NCBI GenBank assembly: GCA_032622095.1
Contig: CP136067.1
Span: 94,664,707 to 94,728,706 of the forward strand
DNA length: 64,000 nt
Source of the DNA: Siphonodentalium dalli
Taxonomy: Eukaryota; Mollusca; Scaphopoda; Gadilida; Siphonodentaliidae
Direction of reading: 5' to 3'
Shown here: one piece after another, positions 1-12,800 of the stretch
Layout: every line of letters starts with the position of its first letter
Numbering within the stretch: the stretch's first letter is position 1
Made by a program: the position numbers and the translations under genes
Notes under the pieces: generated by a model
Seen by the model: the letters and a program-made list of their open reading frames with translations, nothing else
Databases searched by the model: none
What the model was told of the DNA's origin: nothing

Positions 1-226
1 CCACTCAATTATAAAAGTATAAATTGGATTGATCTATTATTCAATTGGAGGGATGTAAAGGATATATGAACAGACAACAGCATGACAAAAATGATAATAC
101 AAGTGTGCAGAAGAATTCATATTCATTGGTGGGAAATGTTAGATAATAGTCATTTGTTAAAGTTATTATCTAAACATTTCCTACGGGGACTACTCATCAA
201 TGAGTATTTAGTATAGAAAGGGTTAA
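1..226. repeat. TTAA-type MITE, family P (3' part, cut by window start)
   Basis: Ends in TATAGAAAGGGTTAA at 212-226. The same family with both ends occurs at 30715-30991, starting TTAACCCTTTCTATACTAA. It contains the inner inverted pair around 140-180, where a stretch with GTTAGATAATAG is answered by TTATTATCTAAAC. Its left end is before position 1. Confidence 0.8.
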
Positions 227-382
227 TTGTTTGCTAATAATGGATGCTTCATATGGTTTGAAAAGAGTCACCCATGTTTGTGATTTAATAACTTATTTTG
301 ACTTTCTGCAGATTAATGCACAGATATTTTTACAATATCAAGAACAAAAAAACTAACAAAGCATCTTATTCGTTTGTCTCAA

Positions 383-713
383 TATGGACATTGAAACCAT
401 TCCTCATGTATTTTTCAGATTTGGACATTGAAACGAAACCATTCCTCATGTATTTTTCAGATTTGGACATTGAACCGAAACCATTCCTCATGTATTTTTC
501 AGATTTGGACATTGAACTGAAACCATTTCTCATGTATTTTTCAGTTTTGGACATTGAACCCAAACCATTCCTCATGTATTTTTCAGATTTGGACATTGAA
601 CCGAAACCATTCCTCATGTATTTTTCAGATTTGGACATTGAACCCAAACCTTTCCTCATGTATTTTTTAGATTTGGACATTGAACCCAAACCATTCCTCA
701 TGTATTTTTTTAG
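383..713 (+). repeat. 42-bp tandem array of eight 3' splice sites before exon 1
   Basis: Units of the form CATGTATTTTTCAG followed by ATTTGGACATTGA and a 15-base spacer repeat with 42-bp spacing. AG dinucleotides end at 418, 460, 502, 544, 586, 628, 670 and 713, the last step being 43 bp. Each unit copies the polypyrimidine tract, the AG and the first 13 bases of exon 1. The unit is free of stops in the frame it would be read in if spliced, encoding 14-residue DLDIEPKPFLMYFS-like repeats. Confidence 0.95.
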
Positions 714-860
714 ATTTGGACATTGATGATGATGATACAATGGATGCTATTGAAGAAATGTCGGGTGATGGATCAGAGAAGAAAGAATATTTACCAGATA
801 ATCTTGACAACATTCTCGATGTCGACAAAAATTTAAATGTGGAAGCAATCCTGTCTGAAG
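714..860 (+). CDS. KMT2C/D: KMT2C/D exon 1 of window, acidic segment
   Basis: The exon opens with two bases finishing a split codon, then reads [15 protein letters not shown] and continues through an Asp/Glu-rich stretch ending VEAILSE. The acceptor AG is at 712-713, the last of eight near-identical acceptors in a 42-bp array. The donor is AAG|GTATTT at 861. One base is left over, which completes a Gly codon with exon 2. Using this last acceptor keeps the frame open. The upstream ones run into TGA at 724-726 because the last repeat unit has one extra T. No catalytic motif is visible. The acidic composition is compatible with a linker before the HMG-box region. The exon is supported mainly by frame continuity with exon 2. 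Confidence 0.75.
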
Positions 861-3800
861 GTATTTACCTGCCATGATAGGGAGAGGGCGCAGGAACATT
901 AGCTGACTAGTTCCTCTTATCATATCACGCAGCATCAATTCTATAGATACCAACAATCAAGCCTTGAAATAGGGTGTCTGTAATTTGCAGAATGAGGTTC
1001 CCAGAGGGTGAATTTGGTGATGCTAGCCTGCTTAGCAGGGTAGCATAACTAAATTCACCCTCTGGGGACCTCATTCTGCATATGACAGACACCATATTTC
1101 AAGGCTTGCCAACAATATTATACTGAAAACTGTAAAAATGTGTCAATGATACTTTATTGGGTGATATTTTACAAAATAAAATACATGGAGGCTGTCAACT
1201 AACTAATAATGACCATGGACTACTGAAGCTAAACCCAGAGCTAGCCGATCCATGGGTGCATTACTTCATTGCTGTGTGCCCCAGAAATAAAAAGTTAAAT
1301 TAAGAACCGTGTACATTTCTTTTTTATATTAGTTCTCTATATTCCGAAATTGGTAGACAACATTGCATAATCGAGGTTCCCAATGGGCGTACATCACAAT
1401 ATTCACCATTTGGGAACTTCAATCTGAGTCTTTGTCTCCCATAGCAGATGAGGCCATGAAGAATGAGGTTCCCAGAGGGTGAATTTGGTGATACTAGCCC
1501 GCTCTGCAGGATAGCGTCACTGAATTCCCCCTCTGGGGACCTCATTCTGCAAATGACAGACACACTAAACTCAGGCTTGGTATGAAGTTACCTCTGGCTA
1601 ATATCTCGGCTGCAAGCCTTGAAATAGTGTGTCTCATTTGCAGAATGAGGTCCCCAGAGGGTGAATTTAGTGATGCTACCTATGCGGGGTAGCATCACCA
1701 AATTCACCCTCTGGGGACCTCATTCTGCTTACACCTCAGCAGAATGAGGTTCCCAGAGGATGAATTTGGTGATGCTAGCCGCATAGCGGGGTAGCATCAC
1801 TAAATTCACCCTCTGGGGACCTCATTCTGCAAATGACAGACACACTATTTCAAGGCTTGCTCGGCTGATTTCAAATTAATTATCGCCATCTCTAGCACTC
1901 AGGCTTGCTGCAGACTGGTATCTTCAACTTAGTCAGTGAATCATACAATTCATGCTTTCTATTTCTTCTATAGGACTAGCACAGATCGATGGTAAAACAG
2001 TTGAAGATATAATAAAAGGTGTGCTCTCTGGATCAGAGGCAAACCAAAACAGCGCCGGTAACTCAGGTAAGAGACGTATGTACTAAATCGTTTCAAACTC
2101 TCGTGTCAGTTTTTGGAAAACAATTCATTTCATTTTTACTTATTGAGAAACAATAAATACAATATACAAAAGAATACCCAACATTTGCACATATTTCGAT
2201 TCTGCGTAGCCGAAAGTTTAAAGACATATTATGTACTTGTTCGTGTGTGTTAAACTGATAAGTTAGTATTCAGGTGCTATGTCAATTGGAGGAATGTAAC
2301 ATTCTACTAACATTGCCGAAAATCTTAAGCAAATCAACTGTGCCACTCCACAGAAAACATGTCTGAACTATGCTCAATTGTAAATATTTACTACTCGATT
2401 CGGGACGCATCAATATATCGGCGATAAACTAATGAAAACAAATTCGCCATCGAGACTCACTGCATTTAATTAATATAAAATAATGACGATGTGTGTTGTC
2501 AATTTGGACATAATATTTGTAAAAATAACTATACCTTGAACAAGATTATTCTCCATTTCTATTTGATCACCCTACAGGAGTGTTTCACATCACTTTAATG
2601 TCACTTTATTATTTTAACATAATTTGTTGAAAATTTTTGCTATGTTGCCCATAAAACATTCTGGGCATTGAATAATTATAGAGAGAATCTTCAGGGCTTT
2701 GTGGGACGGGGGCCTTAAACAGCGTGAATGCTCTTGAATTCAAAAATGTTCATTTGAGGTCTGGAATGTGTTTTAATAAACTTGCAGAGAAATGGCCTTC
2801 AAGTTCATAGTATAATGTCTTGGAAGTTCTTCGAAAATGGATTAGAATTTCTATGATTCTTATGGTAAGTTTAATTTACTATAGGTAACCAGTTCCAACT
2901 GCCGATGCAAGGAGCGATACCAAGACCACAAGGAGCCCAGTCTGGTCTACCGCCTCATCAAGGCGTACCACCAGGTGGTATGGACTTGTCGGGTATGCCA
3001 CCACGAGGTCCAGGCATGCCTCGTGGTCCACCAATGCCTCAGGGCCCACCGATGCCTTCACCTGACGGCCAAGTCCCCGGTCCACAATTCCAAATGATGC
3101 AGCAACAATTCAACCCGAACTTTAGGTATGTATTCCTATTCAAAATAGGCAGAGAGGGTTTTGGTCCATTTGTATAGCAAACTCCATGTATGGTTTGATG
3201 ATTGATAGTGGGCTTCCATCCATTTTACCCTGTGCCAATGCATTCTCTTATATATGCGAGTCGACCATAGGTCGCCTCGCATATATAAGAGAATGCATTG
3301 GCCTAACAATTTTTTTACAATTTTAATAATTTTTTCTTGTATTCTTTAACAATTTTATAATTTCACCCATACAGAGCCCCAGACAAACATCAGCAGACGA
3401 CACTCTTCTATATGCTTCTATATATGTGTGGGGCTCCCTGCAGGGTAATGGATGTTTTTTATTTTATGTCCTAAAAATTGTAAGAAACATTTATTTAAAA
3501 AAAATGATAAAAAATTGTTGGCCAATGCATTCTCTTATATATGCGAGGCGACCTATGGTCGACTCGCATATATAAGAGAATGCATTGGCACAGGGTATTT
3601 TAGGCTGTTGAAGTTCCTCTGTATGTTCTTGTCATGAAATAAGTGTGATAACGTTAACAACTTAAACCAATTTTTACAAAATTTCAGTGTCTGAGAAACA
3701 GAACATTAATGGAACTTTCCTCAGCTGTCAATCAAATAATTATTAGCAGATTGCAGATATATTCTACCAATCAGATACCTACCCAGTAGTTTGTTGCAAT

Positions 3801-6800
3801 GGAAATTCTATGGTCACCCTAATTTTGATATCCGCACTAACTTTCAGTGTTAAATTGCCTATATTCAAGCATCCTTTTTGTTGTCAAATCATAATGTACT
3901 GAAATTTCTATTAACGCCATGATGTTGGAAATTCATCCATGATTATAAGGACAACATACAGAAAATAATTCATTTCTCACGGATCGCCACATTACCAAAA
4001 AACGTGCGCCTTGAACGTATTTATGACTTTCCATAATTAAATAAATATATAAATACCGTCCATCCCCAATTCATTGGATGGAAGATTTGACTGTGAAAGA
4101 CTATTGTCACACGTTTAGTAAGTTTATTTTGTACGGCATTACATTATTTGCAGGCCTCCACACATGACACCTGGAATGCCAGCCGAGATGGTTTCCCAGG
4201 GTTCCCAGTGGACAGGATTCGATGATGATCCTCAGGCTGAAACCGGACCAAGCAGACGTAATATACTGAAGTGGGAGGCGGACGAAGCACTCGGGCTAAA
4301 TGCGACAATTTCCCCAGTGCTGTATGCTAACATCCATTTTCCAAATCTTGTAAAAGATTATCCAGGTATTTCCCACATGACTCTTGGGCTAACCTGTCTG
4401 TTAAACCTGCAGCTTGAATAATTTACATCAGTGACAGAAAGCTTTGTGCGAAAAATAACAACCTTTGACTTTACATGGTGAAACTATTAGCCTTGATAAA
4501 TAGACCATTTCATTGGCCATTATTTATAGAAACTATTATAGAATGGATCAGACGATGTAGTATATAAACAATAACAAATAGACCACTGACAAATGACTGA
4601 TTTAAAAAATAAAATTGATTATGTTTCACCTTGTCTTCCAAGTTTTCCTGACTCATTTTTTGAAATGCCAAAAACATTCTACGATATACAATGCCTGATC
4701 TTCATTTTCATCTCATACATTGTATATTGATATTTACTCTACCAACTCAGTGTAAATTATTTCGTTGGATGTTGATTTCATTATTGTACAAAAACATGAA
4801 ATCAACAAATTATAGATACATCCTAAATAACATTTTCAATTTGTTTTCAGATTGGACTGAGCGAGCTAAACAAATTGCCAAAGTGTGGCGGAAGTTATCT
4901 CCGGAGGAGAAAGCCCCGTTTCTTGTGAGTAATTAATTCCATTACTAACATTGTGTAATTGATGTTGCCTAAAGTAGAGATTTTTGTTTAATTTTATATC
5001 CACATGTTCAGTACGCAGTTCCCAACTTATATATGAATTACATGCAGAAGGAATCATCATTTATTCAAGGATGAGTCTGACTGACTCTTAGTCAGTTAGT
5101 AGCATACCAACGTTACAAATTTATCACAATAATCAATATTTTATTACTCAGTTTTCTTTGATTTGAAAGTCCTTCTTGGGGTGTTATTGTTTTTTCTTTT
5201 CTTTTTAGATCTGTTCGCAGTTCATATAATTTGTTCATTTCATCTTTAGTATTTTCCTCATTAAACAGCTGCACTAAAGTAAATTATTTGAGCTTCCAGC
5301 GATATCTCGTTTTCCTCTGTTATATCCACCTGCAATCATTTTGTCTCAAGTTCACTTCACTACATAATATGTCTTCAATATTTTACAGACAAAAGCAAGA
5401 AAGAACAGAGCAAGTACCCGAGTTCAAAAAGCTCAGAAGGTTAGTCCCATCATCCTACTTCAAAACTTTTCAACACAGTTTGTGGATTTAATTTTTATCT
5501 CTGACTGACCAATACCCTTTTTAGCATTGTTGTGGCCAGCAATTACAATTTTCCAGTCACAATCATGAATTGCTGTGGATATAACAGAACCCGAACTGTC
5601 TAATTAATGTGAAAACTTAACAGTCTTTAGATTTTGAGGCACGCTTACATTTACTAGACAAGGCATCAAATTGTAATGAGCTGTTTATAGAGCGCCTTCA
5701 GTTTTCAAAATTGAAAGACTGGATAGAACAGACCAGCAATAGCTCACTTCTAAGAAATCCATTACGTGTGCAGTGAATTTATATAGAGCCAGGAACCTAC
5801 ATCACTAATCAAGTCTCTAACCCAAATTTGGTTAAAACATATATAAACGTTTTTATTACGTGATCCTACTCTTATTTCATTCAATAAGCCCGTTCTTTAA
5901 ATTTTGATATTAAACATTTGTTTAACAACAGGAAATAGTGCCGGGTTACCTTGACTTCCAGATTGTCGTCTGTTTACATTCCGTATGCTACATCTCAAAA
6001 TACTATGGCTTTCAATATTTTTCCAACAAACTATAATGAATGAAGAGTTTGAAAAGTTATGTCATTTAATATATTCCATTAAATACGCCAAAGAGTATTT
6101 ATTTATCTGAGACTATTTCTTTAAGTGGCCAAACAATGTATAGTTACTTTAAACGTCATCGCATGCCTCATAGAAGCCGATGTTAGTTTCTCATCCGATT
6201 TGTTGATTTAAGTAAATTTTGTCAAGGTTTTTTATCATGTAATAAATAGAATCTACAACTCGTCCCCAGTTTATAGAAGAATTTACAAAAACCCGTCCAG
6301 TAAATTAGGTCTAATTAGACCTAATTTACTGGACTCGTTTTTTAAATTCCGCTCTAAACTGGGGACTCGTTGTAGATCGTCTGTCTGACAGATAAAGTAG
6401 TACATGTATATGAGCTGTGGAAATTCACAATGGTTATTAAAAATCAGTACTCGTTAAAACTCATATTTATAACTGACATTTACAAGGACAATAGGTATCA
6501 ATTGTTTCTTGATTTTGAACATCAAACGCACCTCAACCATTTAAAAGATGTTCGTAAAATGCGTATAACCCCTTTCAGTTGTAAGTATAATAACTCCGGC
6601 AAACAAATGTCCAGATAGCAGCTATCCGAACATCTGAAATGACGGTTTAGAGATTACATTAGAGGCGTACATTCATGGCCCTGAATGTCTGAAGTGACCG
6701 TTATATTACATTAGTGACATATGTTCCTGAATGTCTGAAGCAGAGGTTTAAAGATTACATTAGTAATGTATGTTCCTGGCCCTGAACATCTGAAGTGGAG

Positions 6801-9800
6801 GTTTAGAGATTACGTTAGTGGCGTACATTCATGGCCCTGAATGTCTGAAGTGACTTGTTATTTTATATTAATGATGTAGGTTCCTGACTCGGTTATTTGC
6901 ACATTTAACAGGAAAATAAAAAGAGCAATCTAGTAACTATTGCTCTCCTCTTGTAGAACCACCCTCTTCCTTTGAAATATTTCTCCTTATTTAGGCCAAA
7001 TAAATAAAAAAATCTTGGGTTTCAGGCATCTTCATCTTCACTTAACCCTTTCAGTGCCAAGTCCGATTTTTGTATCAACCCATATTTCCTTGATCATTTT
7101 TCAAATTTATTGATTATAATAATGTGATACATTGATGGAAGAGCTCTTTCCATCAATGTATCACATTATTATAATAAATAAAGTTTAAAAATGATCAAGG
7201 AAATATGGGTTGATACAAAAATCGGACTTGGCACTGAAAGGGTTAAATTTCCTTTCAAAAAGCCTCGCAATGTTTTTCAATATTTTCTGTTAGAAATAAT
7301 GGATTTGAACAATGATAACTATTTTCTGTATATTTGGGGAGTATTTTTTTAGAAAAAAAATTAAAATATATAACCTCCCTACTTCATCTCAAAATTGAGA
7401 TCTAGTTGCCTACAGATATTTTATATTAATCGCCTTACCATCCAGTCTTCCTCACCTAGAATTTGGCTAGAAAGCTTTTCTTCCTTCCGCCAAAGCACCT
7501 CTCACAGTTATAACTAATGTAAACACTTCTCGCTATCTTCAAATAATACCAGTTTGTCCTGCTTACAGCCAGCTTAAATGACTAATGTTTCCTTCCTCTT
7601 TGAATAGTTCGATCAATTAATGTCGTGTCATGATATCAGTTTGACCAGCTGTTGTTAATGCATGCTATATAATTCTTCCCCGCTAACTGCATGCGTCTTC
7701 AATATTGTTACTAAAAGATCCGTTTGAACTATAGTTATATCCACTTCATTCTCAGCAGTATTTTTCCTTTGGTTTCCTAAATTCTATTGTATTTAAAGTG
7801 ATGTGAAACACTCCAATAGGGTGATCCAACAGGAAATGGAGAATAACCTTGCTCAAAGTAGTTATTTTTACAAATATTAATCCAAATTTATAACACACAC
7901 ACCGCCATTCTTTTTATTAATTAAATGCAATGAATTTCGATGGCGCAATCATTTGCATTTTTATAGCTGATAGTTGCATCCCGAATGATATGTAAATATT
8001 TACAATTGAGCGTAGTTATGACGATGTTTCCTATGGAGTGGTATGGTCAATTCCTTTGAGATATTTGACGATGTTAGTAGAATGTTATATCCCCCAGTTG
8101 GCATATTACCAATTTATTAGTTTCACGTACCCGAACAAGTCCATAATATGTTTTTAGGAATTTTGTCATGGCAACACGTGTGACATAGCGGGAACGTAGC
8201 TACAAATTTCCCAATATTTAACATTATTTCCAACTCAAAATGCACTTTTAAGTTTGATAATTTCACTGAGATATAATAATAAGTAATAATCTCGATTTCC
8301 TAATATAATAACACAGTTTAACTTTAAGGGTTGAGTTTTTATAAGTATGATGCCTTTAAAGGCATGGATGGCTTTCGCGGTGTGTATTTCTGTTAAAATA
8401 GTCACCTCCGTTAAAATCGTTGTAAACAGAAAGAATAGTAATATATAGACAGATTTTATTCTTATACCAATTATAGATAAAGCATAAGTAGTATGTTATT
8501 GTCAGGTTCCTATGCTTAGTTGCATAAACAAAAGCCAAAAATGTTATAGAACTTGGCTTTTGTTTACATAATACAGCATACCAACTTGACAATAACATAC
8601 TATGTACTTGATATTTATGATTGGTATAAGAACAAAATATGCCTATATTTTAATATTCTTTATGTTTTGGCAGTTTTAACAGGTGTGACTATTTCAATAG
8701 CAATAACCACTGCAAAGGCCAACCATGCCTTTAAATGTGTAAAAATATATTTAATATATGGGATATCTTTCCATTTTATAATGCATGGGTACACTATTGG
8801 GCTCATTATTTAGCATATGAGATATTTTTGAATTCTTTTATAATTAGGCAGAATAAATGGGTGTATTATTGGGATCATCTGGTATCTAATATATGGGACA
8901 TCTTTACATTCTTTCATAATATTGTACTTTCCATTCTTTTACAATGTGTGGGTACACTATTGGGCTGAAATATTTGTTATATGGGATATATTTCAACTCT
9001 TTTATAATGCTGGTACACTATTCAGCTGATTTAAGTGATATATTATGGGATATCAGGATACCTTTCCACTCTTTTATAATGCATGGGTACACTATTGGGC
9101 TGATGAAAATGATATATGAGATATCATTCCACTCTTTTATAATGTGTGGGTACACTATTGGGCTGAAATATTTAATATATGGGATATCTTTCCACTCTTT
9201 TATAATGCATGGGTACTCTGTTCGGCTGATGTAAATTATATATGGGATATCTTTCCACTCAAAACTGCATGGGTACACTATTGGGCTGATGAAAATGATA
9301 TATGGGATATCTTTCCACTCTTTTATACTGCATGGGTATATTATTGGGCTTGCATGAACTCACGTGAAGCATGTTTTGTTGCAGCCCGATGAGGGGTCTC
9401 AGTCTGCTTCATTCGACAATGTTGTGGTGAGTCTCAAGTGATCTTGTCTGTTTAACACGCGACTTTAACTTAGTTAAACTAACTCAATTTTTGTGTGAAA
9501 TTAAATATATATTCAAGGCCTCGAATGTCTCACTCTAATCACTTGGATGCAATTTGGTGCCACATCACATTCTCGGTAGTCTCTTTCTCAGTGTGCATTT
9601 TTTTAAATTGACTTTGCATGACCTAAAGTTAATTGATACATCAGCAGAGATAGCTATTTAGAATTTGAGTTAAGAACAAACAACATTTTGTAAATTTACA
9701 TTCAATGTACCTAGAACAGGTGTTGCTAAATTTGACAATAATTGAAAGAAGGTCTTCAATTAAGATACTTTATGACACGCAAAGTAAATTTCCTGTTTGT

Positions 9801-12800
9801 CAGGCCTGTGTGCATGGTCCCGGAACTCTGCGCATATAACCATTTTATTCGCGTTCAATCCTTCGGGGAATAGTTTTAATTGGTGCAATATAATTGCAGA
9901 ACATTTTTTATACAAACACCACAGAATTGAGATCGAACAGACCCATTTCCCAGTTAACATTTCCAATTCATTTCTGTAATTGGTAACTAAGTTCAAACAT
10001 TTGTTAAACATGTGATAGATTACGACTGCAATCTCAGTAAAAAATACATCGGTTATACTTTAGAGAAAATACATCGTTATACGTTGGTTATATGTCGGAG
10101 AAAATACATCGGTTATACGTTGGAGAAAATACATCGCTTATACATTGGTTATACGTTGAAGAAAATACATTGGTTATACGTTGGTTATACATCGGTTATA
10201 CATCGGAGAAAATACATTGGTTATACGTCGGAGATAATATATCGGTTATACATTGGTTGTACATTGGTTATACATCTGAGATTTATTGCTTCGTTGGCTT
10301 GTGCCATAGAAATAAAAAAAAATGTTTTTTTTAATTTGGCCTGAGAAATGTGAAATGTGACTTGGCATGGCCTTACTGATGAGATACTATAATAGTCTAA
10401 AAAGGATAAGTCTTTAATTTTAAATATTACCTTGAATCCCAGCTTGACTAACACTACTAAGTACTAACACACTTAACCCTTTCATGACTGGAGTTTCCTG
10501 AAATTTTGCGAAAGTACTGTGCTAATGCTTTCTCTTATATCCTTGCATATATAAGAGAATACATTGGCCTAACAATATTTACCTTGTCCTTGTAAGCCAG
10601 TGCATTCTCTTATAAATGTGAAGATCCCTATGTGAGACGCGAATATATAACAATGCACTGGCACAGGATCTTTAATGCTGCACCAGCAAGGCTCCCGTCA
10701 TGAAAGTGTTAAAATTTCTGCATTATTAGTTATATCCCCACTTTTCAAAGAAAAATTGGCTTTGTTTGTCTGCTTTCCATCTGTCAGCCATGTGTTATCA
10801 GATCTACAGTAATGCTCTAAGTAATCGACTCCTTAACCACAGCAGAATTATGGGTGACTTTTCAGGATTTAGTCACCCATAATTCAGCTGTGGTTAAGGA
10901 GTCGATTACTTAGAGCATTACTGTAAATGAAATTTGGTGTGGATGTTTGCTTTCAAAAGAGGAGCAAATACGTTGTTGGCATCAACATTATTCTTCGTTT
11001 ATTTGTATATCTTTGGGGGTTTTGGTTTGGGCATAGATATCTCAGCCATGGGCTATCATATCTGAATGAAATTTGGAATGGAGGTTCGCCATCATGACTG
11101 CTTTCAAAAGATTGTCTAATGGCATTGCTTGCATTTTCTGTGCTAGAGTTATCCTACTTTGTTAATTTTGCATTTGGGTTCCTTTCTGACCATTTTTCAA
11201 TTTGTATACCACCACTCAAGGATCAAGGAGTTTGATTTAATGACACACTCCTTTATCCATGATTCCCAACAGACCTGAGAATATGCTGCCAGACATATCC
11301 AGAATGACGTCCCCAGAGGGTGAATTTAGTGATGCTACCCCGCATGGCTGGCTAGCGTCGCCAAATTCATCCCCTGGGACCTTTTTCTGCATGGCCTCAT
11401 CTGCTATGGGACACCTAGACTCAGATTTAAGTTCCCAGATTTCCAGGTGGTGAATATTGTAATGTCCACCTATTGGGCACTTCGATTATGCAATATGTCA
11501 TTTGACAATTAGGGGATATAGAGAAATTAAACTGCAAAAGAAAAAGAATCTTTGTGAAGAAGTTTTAAAAGAATTTGATTATAATTATACTTTCCAGAGA
11601 AGTTCAAAGTAGAATGAGGTCGACAGAAGGTGAATTTAGTGATGCTAGCATGCTGTGCGGGGTATTGTCACTAAATTCACCCTCTGGGGGACCTCATTCT
11701 GCAAAAGTCCGGCACCATATTTTCAGGCCTGATTCCCAATAATTTACAGAACTCAATCCCACAAAACCTTTTTATCTGCATGAGTAATGCTGAGATATTG
11801 TGAATTGTCAATTCTTATCAGGAAAATCAAAACATAAAATTGATGCTCATTATTCTTATACAATAAAGAAAATAAGATTAATTTTCTTCATTCTAAGTTG
11901 ACATTTTCCATCAGTTCATTGATATAATTGAGCATTGTTATGTAACTATCTCATATAGGTGTGGGTTTCCGAGATCTGTACGCAGGTTGAGGTACCTTTG
12001 CTGTATATTGACAAGTCTGCCACAATGAGTCAATTCAAGCCTAAATATAGCCTAAATATAGTGTGTCTGACATTTGCAGAATGAGGTTCCGAGAGGGTGG
12101 AATTAGTGATGCTACCCCGCCCAGTGGGCTAGCATCACCAATTTCACCCTCTCGGAACCTCATTCTGCTTAGACCTCAACTTCTGGGAAGTGTCTATAGT
12201 CTCAAATTAACATTGTTTTTAGTTACTTTTTCCCTTCTGTTTCAGAAGATAAAATACATAATGGAAGTGACTAATGGGTGAACATGAACTTCGACAGGGA
12301 ACTTCAATCTGATCCTAGGTCTCCCATTTGAGGCCTCAGCAGAATGAGATTCCCAGTGGGTGAATTTGGTGATGCTAGCCCACCATGTTGGATAGTGTCA
12401 CTAACTTCGCCCTCTGGGAACCTCATTCTGCAAATGTCAGACACGTTATATTCAGGCTTGCTATACATGCATTACTGTAACATCCTTCCAGATGAATAAT
12501 AGACAGTTCTAATGTCTAGTTTTATAACTGAAGCCATTTAGTAAAGAGAGGATTAAATGTTAGATGAACTTAAACACAATCTGCTCTATATTACAGCAAG
12601 TTACACAAGATCTTCTGAGAAGACGGCAGCAGGAACAACAGGCCGCAGACGCTGCTGCTATGCCCCCGCCCCCTCCTCCACCACCACTTTCTCAAACAGG
12701 ACCAATGCTGAGTGATTTCATGCCAGGAATAATTCCTCCCGGGAATCTCAGAATGCCTTCTCCTGATGGTAAGCTACAGTAATGCCCTAATTAATCAACT

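Noticed and set aside
280-330. Acceptor-like TTTCTGCAG before 312 as an earlier exon
   Set aside because: No donor follows in an open frame, and the next real coding begins at 714.
298-726. 142-codon + frame and 124-codon minus frame across 366-740
   Set aside because: Both are products of the 42-bp acceptor array, whose period is a multiple of three. No independent gene evidence.
1324-1563. Frames reading [17 protein letters not shown]-like protein, here and at about twenty other places
   Set aside because: They fall inside family B MITEs and recur only because the hairpin arms recur. No transposase or domain resemblance.
3225-3596. Direct/inverted repeats considered as a CRISPR array
   Set aside because: They are hairpin MITEs in a eukaryotic intron. 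No regular spacers.
8553-9392. Long overlapping open frames upstream of exon 7
   Set aside because: Caused by the 63-bp minisatellite. Low-complexity and degenerate, with no splice or start context.
10012-10454. 110-codon frame of Tyr/Ile-rich repeats
   Set aside because: Translated minisatellite, not a protein family.
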